Of a DNA stretch of 64,000 bases, positions 28,159 through 35,985 are shown one piece after another. The stretch is from CAWJAP01 sp963834365 (GTDB lineage Bacteria > Acidobacteriota > Vicinamibacteria > Vicinamibacterales > Vicinamibacteraceae): assembly GCA_963834365.1 (NCBI GenBank), contig CAWIBS010000022.1, positions 1-64,000 of the forward strand. Direction: 5' to 3'. A model generated the notes under the pieces. The model searched no databases. It saw nothing but the letters and a program-made list of their open reading frames with translations, and had not been told where the DNA came from. Position 1 is the stretch's first letter, and each line of letters starts with the position of its first letter. The position numbers and the translations under genes were made by a program.

Positions 28159-29089
28159 ATGTCTCTCGACGATCAGATCAGACACGCTGCCGACGGCCTC
28201 GCCTCCGACCTGGGGCGCGAGATCCAGTCGCGCTTCGACCGGCTGGCCGGCGAGTTGATGGCCGCCGCCGCCGCCGAGCGCGACGCAGCGCTGGCGGCGC
28301 AGGCCGGGCAGCTCACCGTCGACGCCGATGCCCGCCTGCATGACGAGGTGGCAAAGGCGCGCACCGATGCCTCGAATGACACCGCCGCACTGCTGGCGCA
28401 GGCCCGCGGCGAGGCGGCGGAGGTGACGGCACGACTCCACGCCGAGCACGCGCGGCAGGCCGAGCACACACGGCACGCGCTCGAACGCGAGACGCTCGAG
28501 CGTCATGCGCGGCTGGCCGACATGGAACGCCTGGTGGAGAGCTTCCGCCGCCTCGACGCCGCCGATTCGCTGAAGGCGCTCCTCGATGCGCTGGCCGACG
28601 CCTCGGCGCAGGAGTCATCGCGCGCCGCCATCTTCCTGGTGCGCGGGCAGGAACTGCAGGGGTGGCGGTTCGCCGGTTTCGCTGACGCGCCCTCCGATCC
28701 GCGACAAGTCACGGTCCCGCTCGAGACGGCTGGCGGGCTCGCCGATGCCATCCGGCAGCAGGCCCGGGCCGAAGTCCATGCCGATTCCGCCCCTCGATCG
28801 CTGGCCTTCATGGCGATGCCGGGAACCGATGTCGGCGTGGCCGTCCCGGTGATTGTCGGCGGTGATGTTGCGGCGGTGATCTGATGGCGACGATGGCGCG
28901 GTCGAAGCGCGGGTGGTTCCGGCGGCCTGGCCCGAGTCGCTGGAGCTGCTGTCGCGGCACGCCTCGCGGTGTCTCGAAGCGCAGACCGCTTTGCGCGCGT
29001 CTCGATTCGGCGGCAGCCGCCAGGCTGCAGCCGCCGGGCGTGCAACCGATAGTCGGGTTGAAGTCGCCATGGGCCGCGGCCCGCGGTGA
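28159..29089 (+). CDS. Coiled-coil protein with GAF-like C-terminal domain, one frameshift
   Basis: Start ATG 28159 after GGAG. Residues 1-130 are Ala/Arg/Glu-rich and heptad-like (LDDQIRHAADGLASDLGREI, HARLADMERLVESFRRLDAA), predicting a long coiled coil. The second part (AIFLVRGQELQGWRFAGFAD, SDPRQVTVPLETAGGLADAI, DVGVAVPVIVGGDVAAVI) resembles a GAF domain. The first frame stops at 28882; removing one T there continues as DGDDGAVEARVVPAAWPESL and LELLSRHASRCLEAQTALRA to TGA 29087, completing the GAF helix. Total about 310 residues, cytoplasmic. A regulatory role is likely but its ligand is unknown. It lies 34 bases before the lytic transglycosylase. Confidence 0.6.
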
Positions 29090-29123
29090 CAGACGGACGG
29101 ACGAGGACGCTGGAGTGAGGACC

Positions 29124-31307
29124 GTGAGTCGCGTCAGGATTGCGATGGCGTCGAGCGTGCTGGTGATGGCGGTCGCCAGCGGGCCCGGGCTGCACACGCC
29201 AGGCGGCGGTGACGCCCCCGGCGTGCTCTACGCCGATGCCAGCCGGCCGCAGCTTCGGCCCACCGTCCACCCGCCGCTTTCGCGCGCAATCGACGATTTC
29301 TGGCTCATTCCCGCCAAGGCTGCGGCCCCGTCGCCGGCCGTGAAAGGGTTGGCCAAAGGGGTCGAGCTCGTCGGCAACGAGTCATTCGCCGAAGCCCGTC
29401 CCCTGGTGAGTCAGGCCGCCCTGGACAAGACGCCGGTCGCCGACTACGCGCGCTACTACGCCGCGCTCGTGCATCTGCGAACGGGCGCGCCGGAAAAGGC
29501 TCGCGCAGGGTTCCGCGCGCTGGCTGCCAAGGGCCACGCCGGAGTGCTCGGTGAATGGGCCCCGCTCGGCGAGGCCATGGCCGCCGAGCAGATGGGCGAT
29601 GCGGCCGCGGCCGCCGCCATCTTCGAGACGGTCTCGGCGCGCAAGACCGAACAGCCCGACCTCGTGCTCGCCGGCCTGGCGCGGACGCTCGCTGCGAGCG
29701 GCCAGCAGGACAAGGCGATCGGGATCTACCGCAATCTGTATCTCGAACATCCCCTGAGCACGGTGTCCACCGAAGCGTGGCGCGAGCTGGAGAAGCTCAC
29801 CGGCTCGACGTCGCGAGCCGTGGACGACCCGCGCCGCGAGCTCGAACGGGCCGAGCGCCTGTTCGCATCCAAGCGCTACGCCGAGGCGCTCGACGCCTTC
29901 GAGACGCTCACCGGCCGAGTACAGGGCGCTGATCAGGAGGTCGTCGCCCTGCGCATCGCCGAAGCGCAGTTCTATCTCGGACGCTTTCGCGAGGCGCTCG
30001 ACGGCACGCGCCCGTTCATCGAGAGCGCCTCACGCAAGGCCGAGGCACGCTTCTTCCACCTGTCCGCGCTCCGCGGTGTCGGCGATCACTCGGCGTACGT
30101 CGCCGCGGTCCGGGCGCTCGTCAGCGACTTCTCCGACTCGACCTGGGCCGACGAGGCGCTGAACAACCTGGCCACCCACTACATCCTCGTCGACGATGAT
30201 GCGTCGGCGTCGGGAGTGTTCGCCGAATACCTCGACAAGTTTCCGCGCGGATCTCACGGCCCGCGGGCTTCCTGGAAGCTCGGCTGGTGGCGCTATCGTC
30301 AAGGAGACTTCGAATCGGCGGCCGCGATCTTCGACCGCGCGGCCAGCGACTTCCCGCGATCCGACTACCGCCCTTCCTGGCTCTACTGGTCGGCCAAGGC
30401 GTACGACCGCCTGAAGAACGCCGACAGTGCCGCGGCGCGCTACGCCATCGTCGCGGCTGATTACCTGAACTGGTACTACGGCCGGCTGGCGGACGAACAG
30501 CTCACCGAGCGGGGCGTGGCGCCGGCCGCCCGCCGCTCGCTCGCCTGGCGCGACTCGGGTTCGGAACGTGACGCGCAGGCCGGGACGCCCTCGACGGCCG
30601 CCCCCGGGTTGCCCGCCAACGCGCCGCAGATCCGCCAGCTCGTCGCCGCCGGACTCCACGCGACCGCCGAAGCCGAGGTTCGACATGCCAAGCGTCAATG
30701 GGGCACGTCGCCCGTGCTCGACGCGACGCTCGCCTGGCTGCTTCGGGAGCGTGGTGAGTACCGCGCGGCCATCAACGCGATGAAGCGCGCCTATCCGCAA
30801 TATCTGTCGGAAGACGGGACGCGGCTGCCGATTGAAGTCCGCAAGGTGATCTTTCCGCTCGACTACTGGCCGCTCATCCAGCGACACGCCAGTCAGCGCG
30901 GCCTGGATCCGTATCTCATCGCCGCGCTGGTCGCGCAGGAGTCCACCTTCGACCCGGATGTCCGCTCGCCGGCCAACGCCTACGGCCTGATGCAGATCGT
31001 GCCGTCCACCGGCCGGCGACTCGCGCGGTCGCTCGGGATTCGACGGTTCTCCACCCGCACGCTGACGAATCCGGAGCTGAACGTCCGGATGGGCACGCTG
31101 TATTTCAAGAACCTGGTGAACCAGTTCGGCGGCGCGCATTATGCGCTCGCCAGCTACAACGCGGGTGAGAGTCGCGTCGTCCGCTGGATCGCCGAGCGAG
31201 GTGCCTTGCCGCGCGATGAGTTCATCGACGACATTCCGTTCCCCGAAACCCAGACCTACGTGAAGAAGATCCTCGGGACCGCAGAGGACTATCGCCGCCT
31301 GTATTGA
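29124..31307 (+). CDS. Soluble lytic transglycosylase (Slt70-like) with TPR superhelix
   Basis: 727 residues from GTG 29124, chosen because GGAG/GAGG lies just upstream and a signal peptide follows (IAMASSVLVMAVASG); GTG 29115 and ATG 29145 are alternatives. A long TPR-like alpha-superhelix (ADYARYYAALVHLRTGAPEK, AEYLDKFPRGSHGPRASWKL) precedes the C-terminal SLT domain: IAALVAQESTFDPDVRSPAN with the catalytic Glu at about residue 606, AYGLMQIVPSTGRRLAR, MGTLYFKNLVNQFGG and ALASYNAGESRVVRW. It cleaves the MurNAc-GlcNAc bond with 1,6-anhydro formation in the periplasm. Uninterrupted. Confidence 0.92.
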   Translation: MSRVRIAMASSVLVMAVASGPGLHTPGGGDAPGVLYADASRPQLRPTVHPPLSRAIDDFWLIPAKAAAPSPAVKGLAKGVELVGNESFAEARPLVSQAALDKTPVADYARYYAALVHLRTGAPEKARAGFRALAAKGHAGVLGEWAPLGEAMAAEQMGDAAAAAAIFETVSARKTEQPDLVLAGLARTLAASGQQDKAIGIYRNLYLEHPLSTVSTEAWRELEKLTGSTSRAVDDPRRELERAERLFASKRYAEALDAFETLTGRVQGADQEVVALRIAEAQFYLGRFREALDGTRPFIESASRKAEARFFHLSALRGVGDHSAYVAAVRALVSDFSDSTWADEALNNLATHYILVDDDASASGVFAEYLDKFPRGSHGPRASWKLGWWRYRQGDFESAAAIFDRAASDFPRSDYRPSWLYWSAKAYDRLKNADSAAARYAIVAADYLNWYYGRLADEQLTERGVAPAARRSLAWRDSGSERDAQAGTPSTAAPGLPANAPQIRQLVAAGLHATAEAEVRHAKRQWGTSPVLDATLAWLLRERGEYRAAINAMKRAYPQYLSEDGTRLPIEVRKVIFPLDYWPLIQRHASQRGLDPYLIAALVAQESTFDPDVRSPANAYGLMQIVPSTGRRLARSLGIRRFSTRTLTNPELNVRMGTLYFKNLVNQFGGAHYALASYNAGESRVVRWIAERGALPRDEFIDDIPFPETQTYVKKILGTAEDYRRLY

Positions 31308-31375
31308 GCGGCCGGGCCCGGCGAGCGGGGCCGAGGTCCCATCCCACGCGCAATCCACGCTAGACTTCTGCCTCC

Positions 31376-32551
31376 ATGTCGAAGGTGCGTGGCTCGCAGA
31401 AGGTGGGCCGGTTCACCGAGTCGGTCATCCGCGAGATGACGCGGCTGGCGCAGGTCCATGGCGCGGTCAATCTCTCGCAGGGATTCCCCGACTTCCCGGC
31501 GCCCGACCGCATCAAGGACGCGGCCGGCCGTGCGGTCGAGGCCGACATCAATCAATACGGCGTGACCTGGGGTGCGCGTGAGCTCCGGGCTGCGATCGCG
31601 GCCGACATCACCCGGCGGTTCGGCCGGCCGGTGGACCCGGATACGCAGGTGACCGTGTGCTGCGGCTCGACCGAGGCCATGGTCGCGACGATGCTCGGCA
31701 TCATCGATCCGGGCGACGAGGTGATCGTGTTCGAGCCGTTCTACGAGAACTATGGCCCGGACGCCATCCTCTCCGGGGCGACGACCCGGATCGTCACGCT
31801 GCGCGAGCCCGACTGGCGCTTCGACCCCGACGAGCTCGCGGCGGCGTTTTCGAACCGGACGCGCGCGATCATCATCAACACCCCGAACAATCCGACGGGG
31901 AAGGTGTTCACGCGCAACGAACTGGCGACGATTGCCAGCCTTTGCCAGCAGTGGGACGTCGTCGCGGTGACCGACGAGATCTACGAGCACATCCTCTATG
32001 ACGGCGCCGAGCACGTGCCGATCGCGACGCTCGACGGCATGGCCGATCGAACGGTGACCATCAACAGCATGTCGAAGACCTTCAGCGTCACCGGCTGGCG
32101 TGTGGGCTGGGCGATCGCGCCGCCGGTGCTCGCGTCGGCGATCCGGAAGGTGCACGACTTTCTGACGGTCGCCGCGCCGGCGCCGCTCCAGGCTGCGTGC
32201 GCCTTCGCCCTCGGACTCGGTGCGGACTACTATCGGGAGCTTGCCGCCCACTACCAGGCGCGGCGCGACCGCACCGTGGCGATGCTCGAGCGCGCCGGCT
32301 TCCGTTGTTTCACGCCGTCGGGCGCCTACTACGTGATGACCGACATCTCGGCGTTCGGGTTCCCGGACGATGTGGCGTTCACCCGGCACCTCGTGGAGGA
32401 AATCGGCGTGGCAGCGGTTCCCGGCAGCAGCTTCTACAGCCATGCCTCTCTGGGACGGGAACGCGTGCGCTTCTGCTTCTGCAAGCGTGACGAGACCCTC
32501 GCGGAAGCCGACCGTCGTCTCGCGCGTCTGGCGGGTGTGAGGTCCGGCTGA
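31376..32551 (+). CDS. PLP-dependent class I/II aminotransferase (kynurenine/aspartate type)
   Basis: 391 residues, cytoplasmic fold-type I aminotransferase. VNLSQGFPDF near the N-terminus, INTPNNPTGKVF, D200/Y203 in VTDEIYEHILYDG, and the PLP Lys234 in SMSKTFSVTGWRVGW. The SQGFPDF/Y-x-N-Q-Y signature (INQYGVTWGARELR) groups it with methionine/kynurenine/glutamine aminotransferases (YbdL/KAT type), which convert amino acids to 2-oxo acids; exact substrate unknown. The last codons (VRSG-stop) lie inside an intergenic inverted repeat. Convergent with the next gene. Confidence 0.88.
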   Translation: MSKVRGSQKVGRFTESVIREMTRLAQVHGAVNLSQGFPDFPAPDRIKDAAGRAVEADINQYGVTWGARELRAAIAADITRRFGRPVDPDTQVTVCCGSTEAMVATMLGIIDPGDEVIVFEPFYENYGPDAILSGATTRIVTLREPDWRFDPDELAAAFSNRTRAIIINTPNNPTGKVFTRNELATIASLCQQWDVVAVTDEIYEHILYDGAEHVPIATLDGMADRTVTINSMSKTFSVTGWRVGWAIAPPVLASAIRKVHDFLTVAAPAPLQAACAFALGLGADYYRELAAHYQARRDRTVAMLERAGFRCFTPSGAYYVMTDISAFGFPDDVAFTRHLVEEIGVAAVPGSSFYSHASLGRERVRFCFCKRDETLAEADRRLARLAGVRSG

Positions 32552-32627
32552 AGCCGGACACTACGTTTCATGGACCCGCACCAGCACTGGCGTTCCATAA
32601 CATCGTAGTGTCCGGCTTCAGCCGGAC
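32542..32627. repeat. Inverted pair of GTCCGGCTTCAGCCGGAC hairpin repeats
   Basis: Two 24-base copies, at 32542-32565 and 32604-32627, in opposite orientation (GTCCGGCT-GAAGCCGGAC plus ACTACG, and its reverse complement), 38 bases apart. Each core is itself palindromic and the two can pair with each other. It sits between convergent genes and includes the aminotransferase stop codon, so it may act as a two-way terminator. Related copy at 38731-38754 with one mismatch. Confidence 0.85.
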
Positions 32628-32638
32628 CCGTGAGCAGG

Positions 32639-34222
32639 TCACCGTCGGATTCGGTACAGACGCAACCCCGACGACTCCGCGACGAGTGTGAGCCACGGGG
32701 TGCCAGCCGCAGCCGCCGCGATTGGCGGTGCGCGCGCCACGTCCACGACGATGTGCGACACGCCGAGCGAGGCGAGCAGGCGCCGCGACGGGTCGTCGGG
32801 GAAGTGCGTCAGCCCCTGCGCGTGCCGACCGTAGCTCGCCGGCACGAATCCGCTGTAGCCGTTGACCATCTTCCGGAAGTGTCGCGCGGAGTCGGCCACG
32901 GCCGGCGCGTTGGCGGCGACGCGATCCGGTTCGGGAAGCGGCAGCACGACGAGCGCGCCCGGGGGCTCGCGGGCGAGCGCGTCATACACGGCGGAGACGG
33001 GACGCGCCGGGGTCCAGATGACCGGCGCACGACACGCCTCGACGTTCACCAGGATCAGCGCCCCTGCGCCCAGCGCGCGTGCCCGGCCGGCAGGCACGTG
33101 GCGGATCAGCTGCGCCAGACCCAGTCCCGCCAGACCCGCCACCGCAAACAGGCCGAGGAATCCGAACCGCGCCGCACCGCGGAGACCCTGCAGCAACGGC
33201 AGGTGTTCGTGTATCCAGCGATAGCCAGGCAGGGCCGGGCCGAACGACAGCACCACGCCCGCCACTCCCGCGACCAGCAGCATCCGGCCGCGCCGATCGC
33301 TCCACGCGTGGCCGTGGACGGCCGCGATTCCGGCCAGCAACAGAGCGGCGACGCCCGGGAACAGGGAGTCGGCCGCGAAAAACTGGCGGCCCCACGTCGC
33401 GAGATGAACCGTGGCACCCGTCGAGAGATACGAGCCGGCCGTCGCCGAGTAGAGCGCCACCTCGCCGAGGGGTCGCACGAGCCCCTGCTCGCGCCGCACC
33501 AGGTGGTACTGCCATCCGACCGGCGCCAGCGCGACGCACGCGAGCCCGCCTGCGGCGGCCAGGAGCAGCAGCCGTCGAGGGTCGCGCGTCATCCACTCGC
33601 TCGCCCGGACGATCGCGGCAAGAAGGAGCGTCAGCGCCGTCATCACCAGCAGATAGCCCGAGACGAGCGCTTGCAGGATGGTCCACCCGGCAAGCGACAG
33701 CGATGCACGAGCGTCGGACCGGACGAGCAGCCGGTCGAGCGCCGCGAGCGCGAGCGGCAGGAATTCCACGTGCACGGCCTGCACGTGAGCGAGACGCGTG
33801 AGCGTACTGGCATTGAACGCGGCGAGCGAACCGGCGGCCAGACCGGCCCACGGATTTCCCGTCCATCGTTCCACCACGTGCGACATGGTCCAGCCCGTGA
33901 GCGTCAGTCCCGCCAGCAGCGTGAGATTGTGGGCGACGAGCGGGGCGGCGCCGAGCCAGATGAGGGGCGTCGCGATCATCGACGGCGCCAGCAGGTGTTC
34001 CGAGAACGCCAGCGTTCGCGGCTCGGGGTGAAAGATATTGGCGTCGAAGAGCTGCCACGGGTCGGTGGCGGCGGCGTGCGCCACCCACGCCAGGATCCAT
34101 TCGTTCAGGAGCGCGTCCGCGCTGTCGTGCCTGGAGAGACTGGCCGGCGAGGCCGCAAGCGGCCACGTGTGCGCGATGGCCAGTCCGGCGAACAGCAACA
34201 GAGACAGGCTCGATCGGCTCAC
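32639..34222 (-). CDS. Polytopic membrane protein, GT-C glycosyltransferase-like
   Basis: 527 residues with about ten hydrophobic helices (LSLLLFAGLAIAHTWPLA; ALVSGYLLVMTALTLLLAAI; FGFLGLFAVAGLAGLGLAQL). The first large loop carries DANIFHPEPRTLAFSEHLLA and the C-terminal domain has VNGYSGFVPASYGRHAQGL. The layout (acidic/His residues in loop 1, many helices, soluble tail) matches GT-C-type lipid-linked sugar transferases, but no characterised family is certain. It is a tandem paralogue of the next gene on the same strand (ANIFHPHKYTLAYSENNLVA there), 9 bases away. Both are probably involved in envelope glycan assembly (inference). Confidence 0.75.
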   Translation of the reverse strand: MSRSSLSLLLFAGLAIAHTWPLAASPASLSRHDSADALLNEWILAWVAHAAATDPWQLFDANIFHPEPRTLAFSEHLLAPSMIATPLIWLGAAPLVAHNLTLLAGLTLTGWTMSHVVERWTGNPWAGLAAGSLAAFNASTLTRLAHVQAVHVEFLPLALAALDRLLVRSDARASLSLAGWTILQALVSGYLLVMTALTLLLAAIVRASEWMTRDPRRLLLLAAAGGLACVALAPVGWQYHLVRREQGLVRPLGEVALYSATAGSYLSTGATVHLATWGRQFFAADSLFPGVAALLLAGIAAVHGHAWSDRRGRMLLVAGVAGVVLSFGPALPGYRWIHEHLPLLQGLRGAARFGFLGLFAVAGLAGLGLAQLIRHVPAGRARALGAGALILVNVEACRAPVIWTPARPVSAVYDALAREPPGALVVLPLPEPDRVAANAPAVADSARHFRKMVNGYSGFVPASYGRHAQGLTHFPDDPSRRLLASLGVSHIVVDVARAPPIAAAAAGTPWLTLVAESSGLRLYRIRR

Positions 34223-34231
34223 ACGACCTCG

Positions 34232-35908
34232 TCACTCGGTGGGCGGCCACCCCGTGATCTCGAACAGCCAGACATCGTTCTCACGGCTCAGCGGCGACAG
34301 ATACTTGCCGTACTCGTCGAGGCGCACGAGCAGCTTCTCGCGGCTCCTGCGGTCGTACCAGTTCAGGTGGAACACGACGTAGCGGGCACGCCGGCCCTTC
34401 AGAACCCGGAACGACTCGCGCGTCGGGAACGAGCTCATCCGCACGACCATCCGCCGGAAATCGTTGGGGATGTGATCGCTGTAGCCGTTGATGAGCGGGA
34501 GCCAGTGCCACGTCGAGTTCGTCATGTACCACGCGTGGCGGGGAAAGTCGTTGCGCCGGAAGAAGAACGGGAGCTCGACCACGGGGCCTGGGTTCAGGTT
34601 GGCGAGCAGGCGGTACGCGACGTTGGGCGGCTCGGTCGCCCGTACGGGCAGGGGCATCGCCGCGAGCTCCAGCGCCATCGCCACGCCGAGCGCGGCGGTG
34701 ATCGCCAATCGGCGCGCCTTGGTCCATCCCTCGGTGAAGCGCGAGACGCCGATCGACATCAGCACCACGAGTGCCAGCGTGACGACGATGCCGATGCGCG
34801 CCGGCGCGCGGAGGAACGAGAACACGGGAATGGTGTTGTAGAACAGCGTGTAGAGTCCCGCGGCGGGCCCGAACGAGACCCAGAGGGCGAGCAGCGCGAT
34901 CGCAACGTACAGCCCGGCGACGTCCCGACGCGCGGCGGGGCGATCGGCGAGGCCCGGCGCCGATGTCGAGCGCCTCACCGCGAGGGCTGCGCCGGACAGA
35001 CCCAGGACGGTCGTGAGCATTCCCGGAAACAGCACCTCGTTCCAGCGGCCGAGGAGCGGATGCAGCCAGCGATGCGCCCACGCACCCGAGGCCAGCCACG
35101 CTCGCCAGTCCGCCGAAAACGTGGCAGCATCGTCAATCGTCCGCGAGAAGCCCAGCTCGTTCTGGACGGTGATGTAGGGGAGAAAGAACGGGACGACCGG
35201 TAGGACCGCGGCGGCGGCCGACAAGGCAATAAGGCCCCAGTATGAACGGCTCCGCCACAACCCACGGGTGACCGCGAAGACCAGCACGCCGAGGCCGACG
35301 AGCAGACCGGCGAAGATGCCGTAGTATCCGCAGGCCAGGGCCTGAATCGCCAGCGCCGCGGACAGCGCCAGCGCCCGCCAGACGCCCGGGCGATCCACGA
35401 ACCGGTGCAGCGCCAGCATCGCGAATGGCAGGCCGAAGGTCATCAGCAGCTGGATGTGAGCCGTCCGCGAAAAGATGAATGGGCAATACGCGTAAGCCAG
35501 AGCCGCGACCAGCGCCATTCCGGAGTCGCGCGTCAGATAGGCCGCGAGCGCGTAGGCGCCGATGAACGCCAGGACGAAGCTGGCGAGCACCGCCGAGTTG
35601 TGCGTCGCAAACGGGTTCGCGGTCGCCAGGTACGCCGGCAGACCGAGGATCCCCGCGACCAGGTTGTTCTCCGAGTAGGCGAGCGTGTACTTGTGCGGAT
35701 GAAAGATGTTTGCGTGGAAGAGGCTCGCCGGATTGGTGGAGAGCGCGTGGGCCACCCAGGTCACGCACCAGATGCTCCAGTGCCCGTCTCCGGTGTCGAT
35801 GCGGCCGACGCGGTCGAGCCGAAACGCGATCGGGTAGGTGAAGAGGACCGTGAGGATGATGGCCGCGACAAGTACGCCCGCGGCGCGGCCCGCGCGCGAC
35901 CCCAACAT
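34232..35908 (-). CDS. Polytopic membrane protein, GT-C glycosyltransferase-like, paralogue of neighbour
   Basis: 558 residues from ATG 35908 (the longer open frame upstream is out-of-family Arg/Pro-rich sequence that overlaps the divergent gene). About ten to eleven helices (VLVAAIILTVLFTYPIAFRL; VALAYAYCPFIFSR; YYGIFAGLLVGLGVLVFAVT). Loop 1 has DTGDGHWSIWCVTWVAHAL and FHANIFHPHKYTLAYSENNL; the C-terminal soluble part has LPLINGYSDHIPNDFRRMVV. The shared ANIFHP and NGYS blocks mark it as a duplicate of the protein at 32639. Divergent from the 889-residue membrane protein, with a 77-base shared promoter region. Confidence 0.75.
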   Translation of the reverse strand: MLGSRAGRAAGVLVAAIILTVLFTYPIAFRLDRVGRIDTGDGHWSIWCVTWVAHALSTNPASLFHANIFHPHKYTLAYSENNLVAGILGLPAYLATANPFATHNSAVLASFVLAFIGAYALAAYLTRDSGMALVAALAYAYCPFIFSRTAHIQLLMTFGLPFAMLALHRFVDRPGVWRALALSAALAIQALACGYYGIFAGLLVGLGVLVFAVTRGLWRSRSYWGLIALSAAAAVLPVVPFFLPYITVQNELGFSRTIDDAATFSADWRAWLASGAWAHRWLHPLLGRWNEVLFPGMLTTVLGLSGAALAVRRSTSAPGLADRPAARRDVAGLYVAIALLALWVSFGPAAGLYTLFYNTIPVFSFLRAPARIGIVVTLALVVLMSIGVSRFTEGWTKARRLAITAALGVAMALELAAMPLPVRATEPPNVAYRLLANLNPGPVVELPFFFRRNDFPRHAWYMTNSTWHWLPLINGYSDHIPNDFRRMVVRMSSFPTRESFRVLKGRRARYVVFHLNWYDRRSREKLLVRLDEYGKYLSPLSRENDVWLFEITGWPPTE

Positions 35909-35985
35909 GGCGTCGCGTATGGTAGCATGCGCCACCTCATCCGTCCTGGCAGACTGTCTGTGAGTTCCTGGCCTTAAGACCGCGA

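Noticed and set aside
27814..28506. 230-residue minus-strand frame ending ADTQLALAA
   Set aside because: It reads through the tmRNA tag frame and its antisense neighbour; the ending is the tmRNA tag, not a protein gene.
32630..35203. 857-residue plus-strand open frame antisense to two membrane proteins
   Set aside because: It is Arg/Gln/Glu/His-rich with no family motif, opposite two genes with clear membrane helices and paralogous blocks. Typical antisense shadow in GC-rich DNA.
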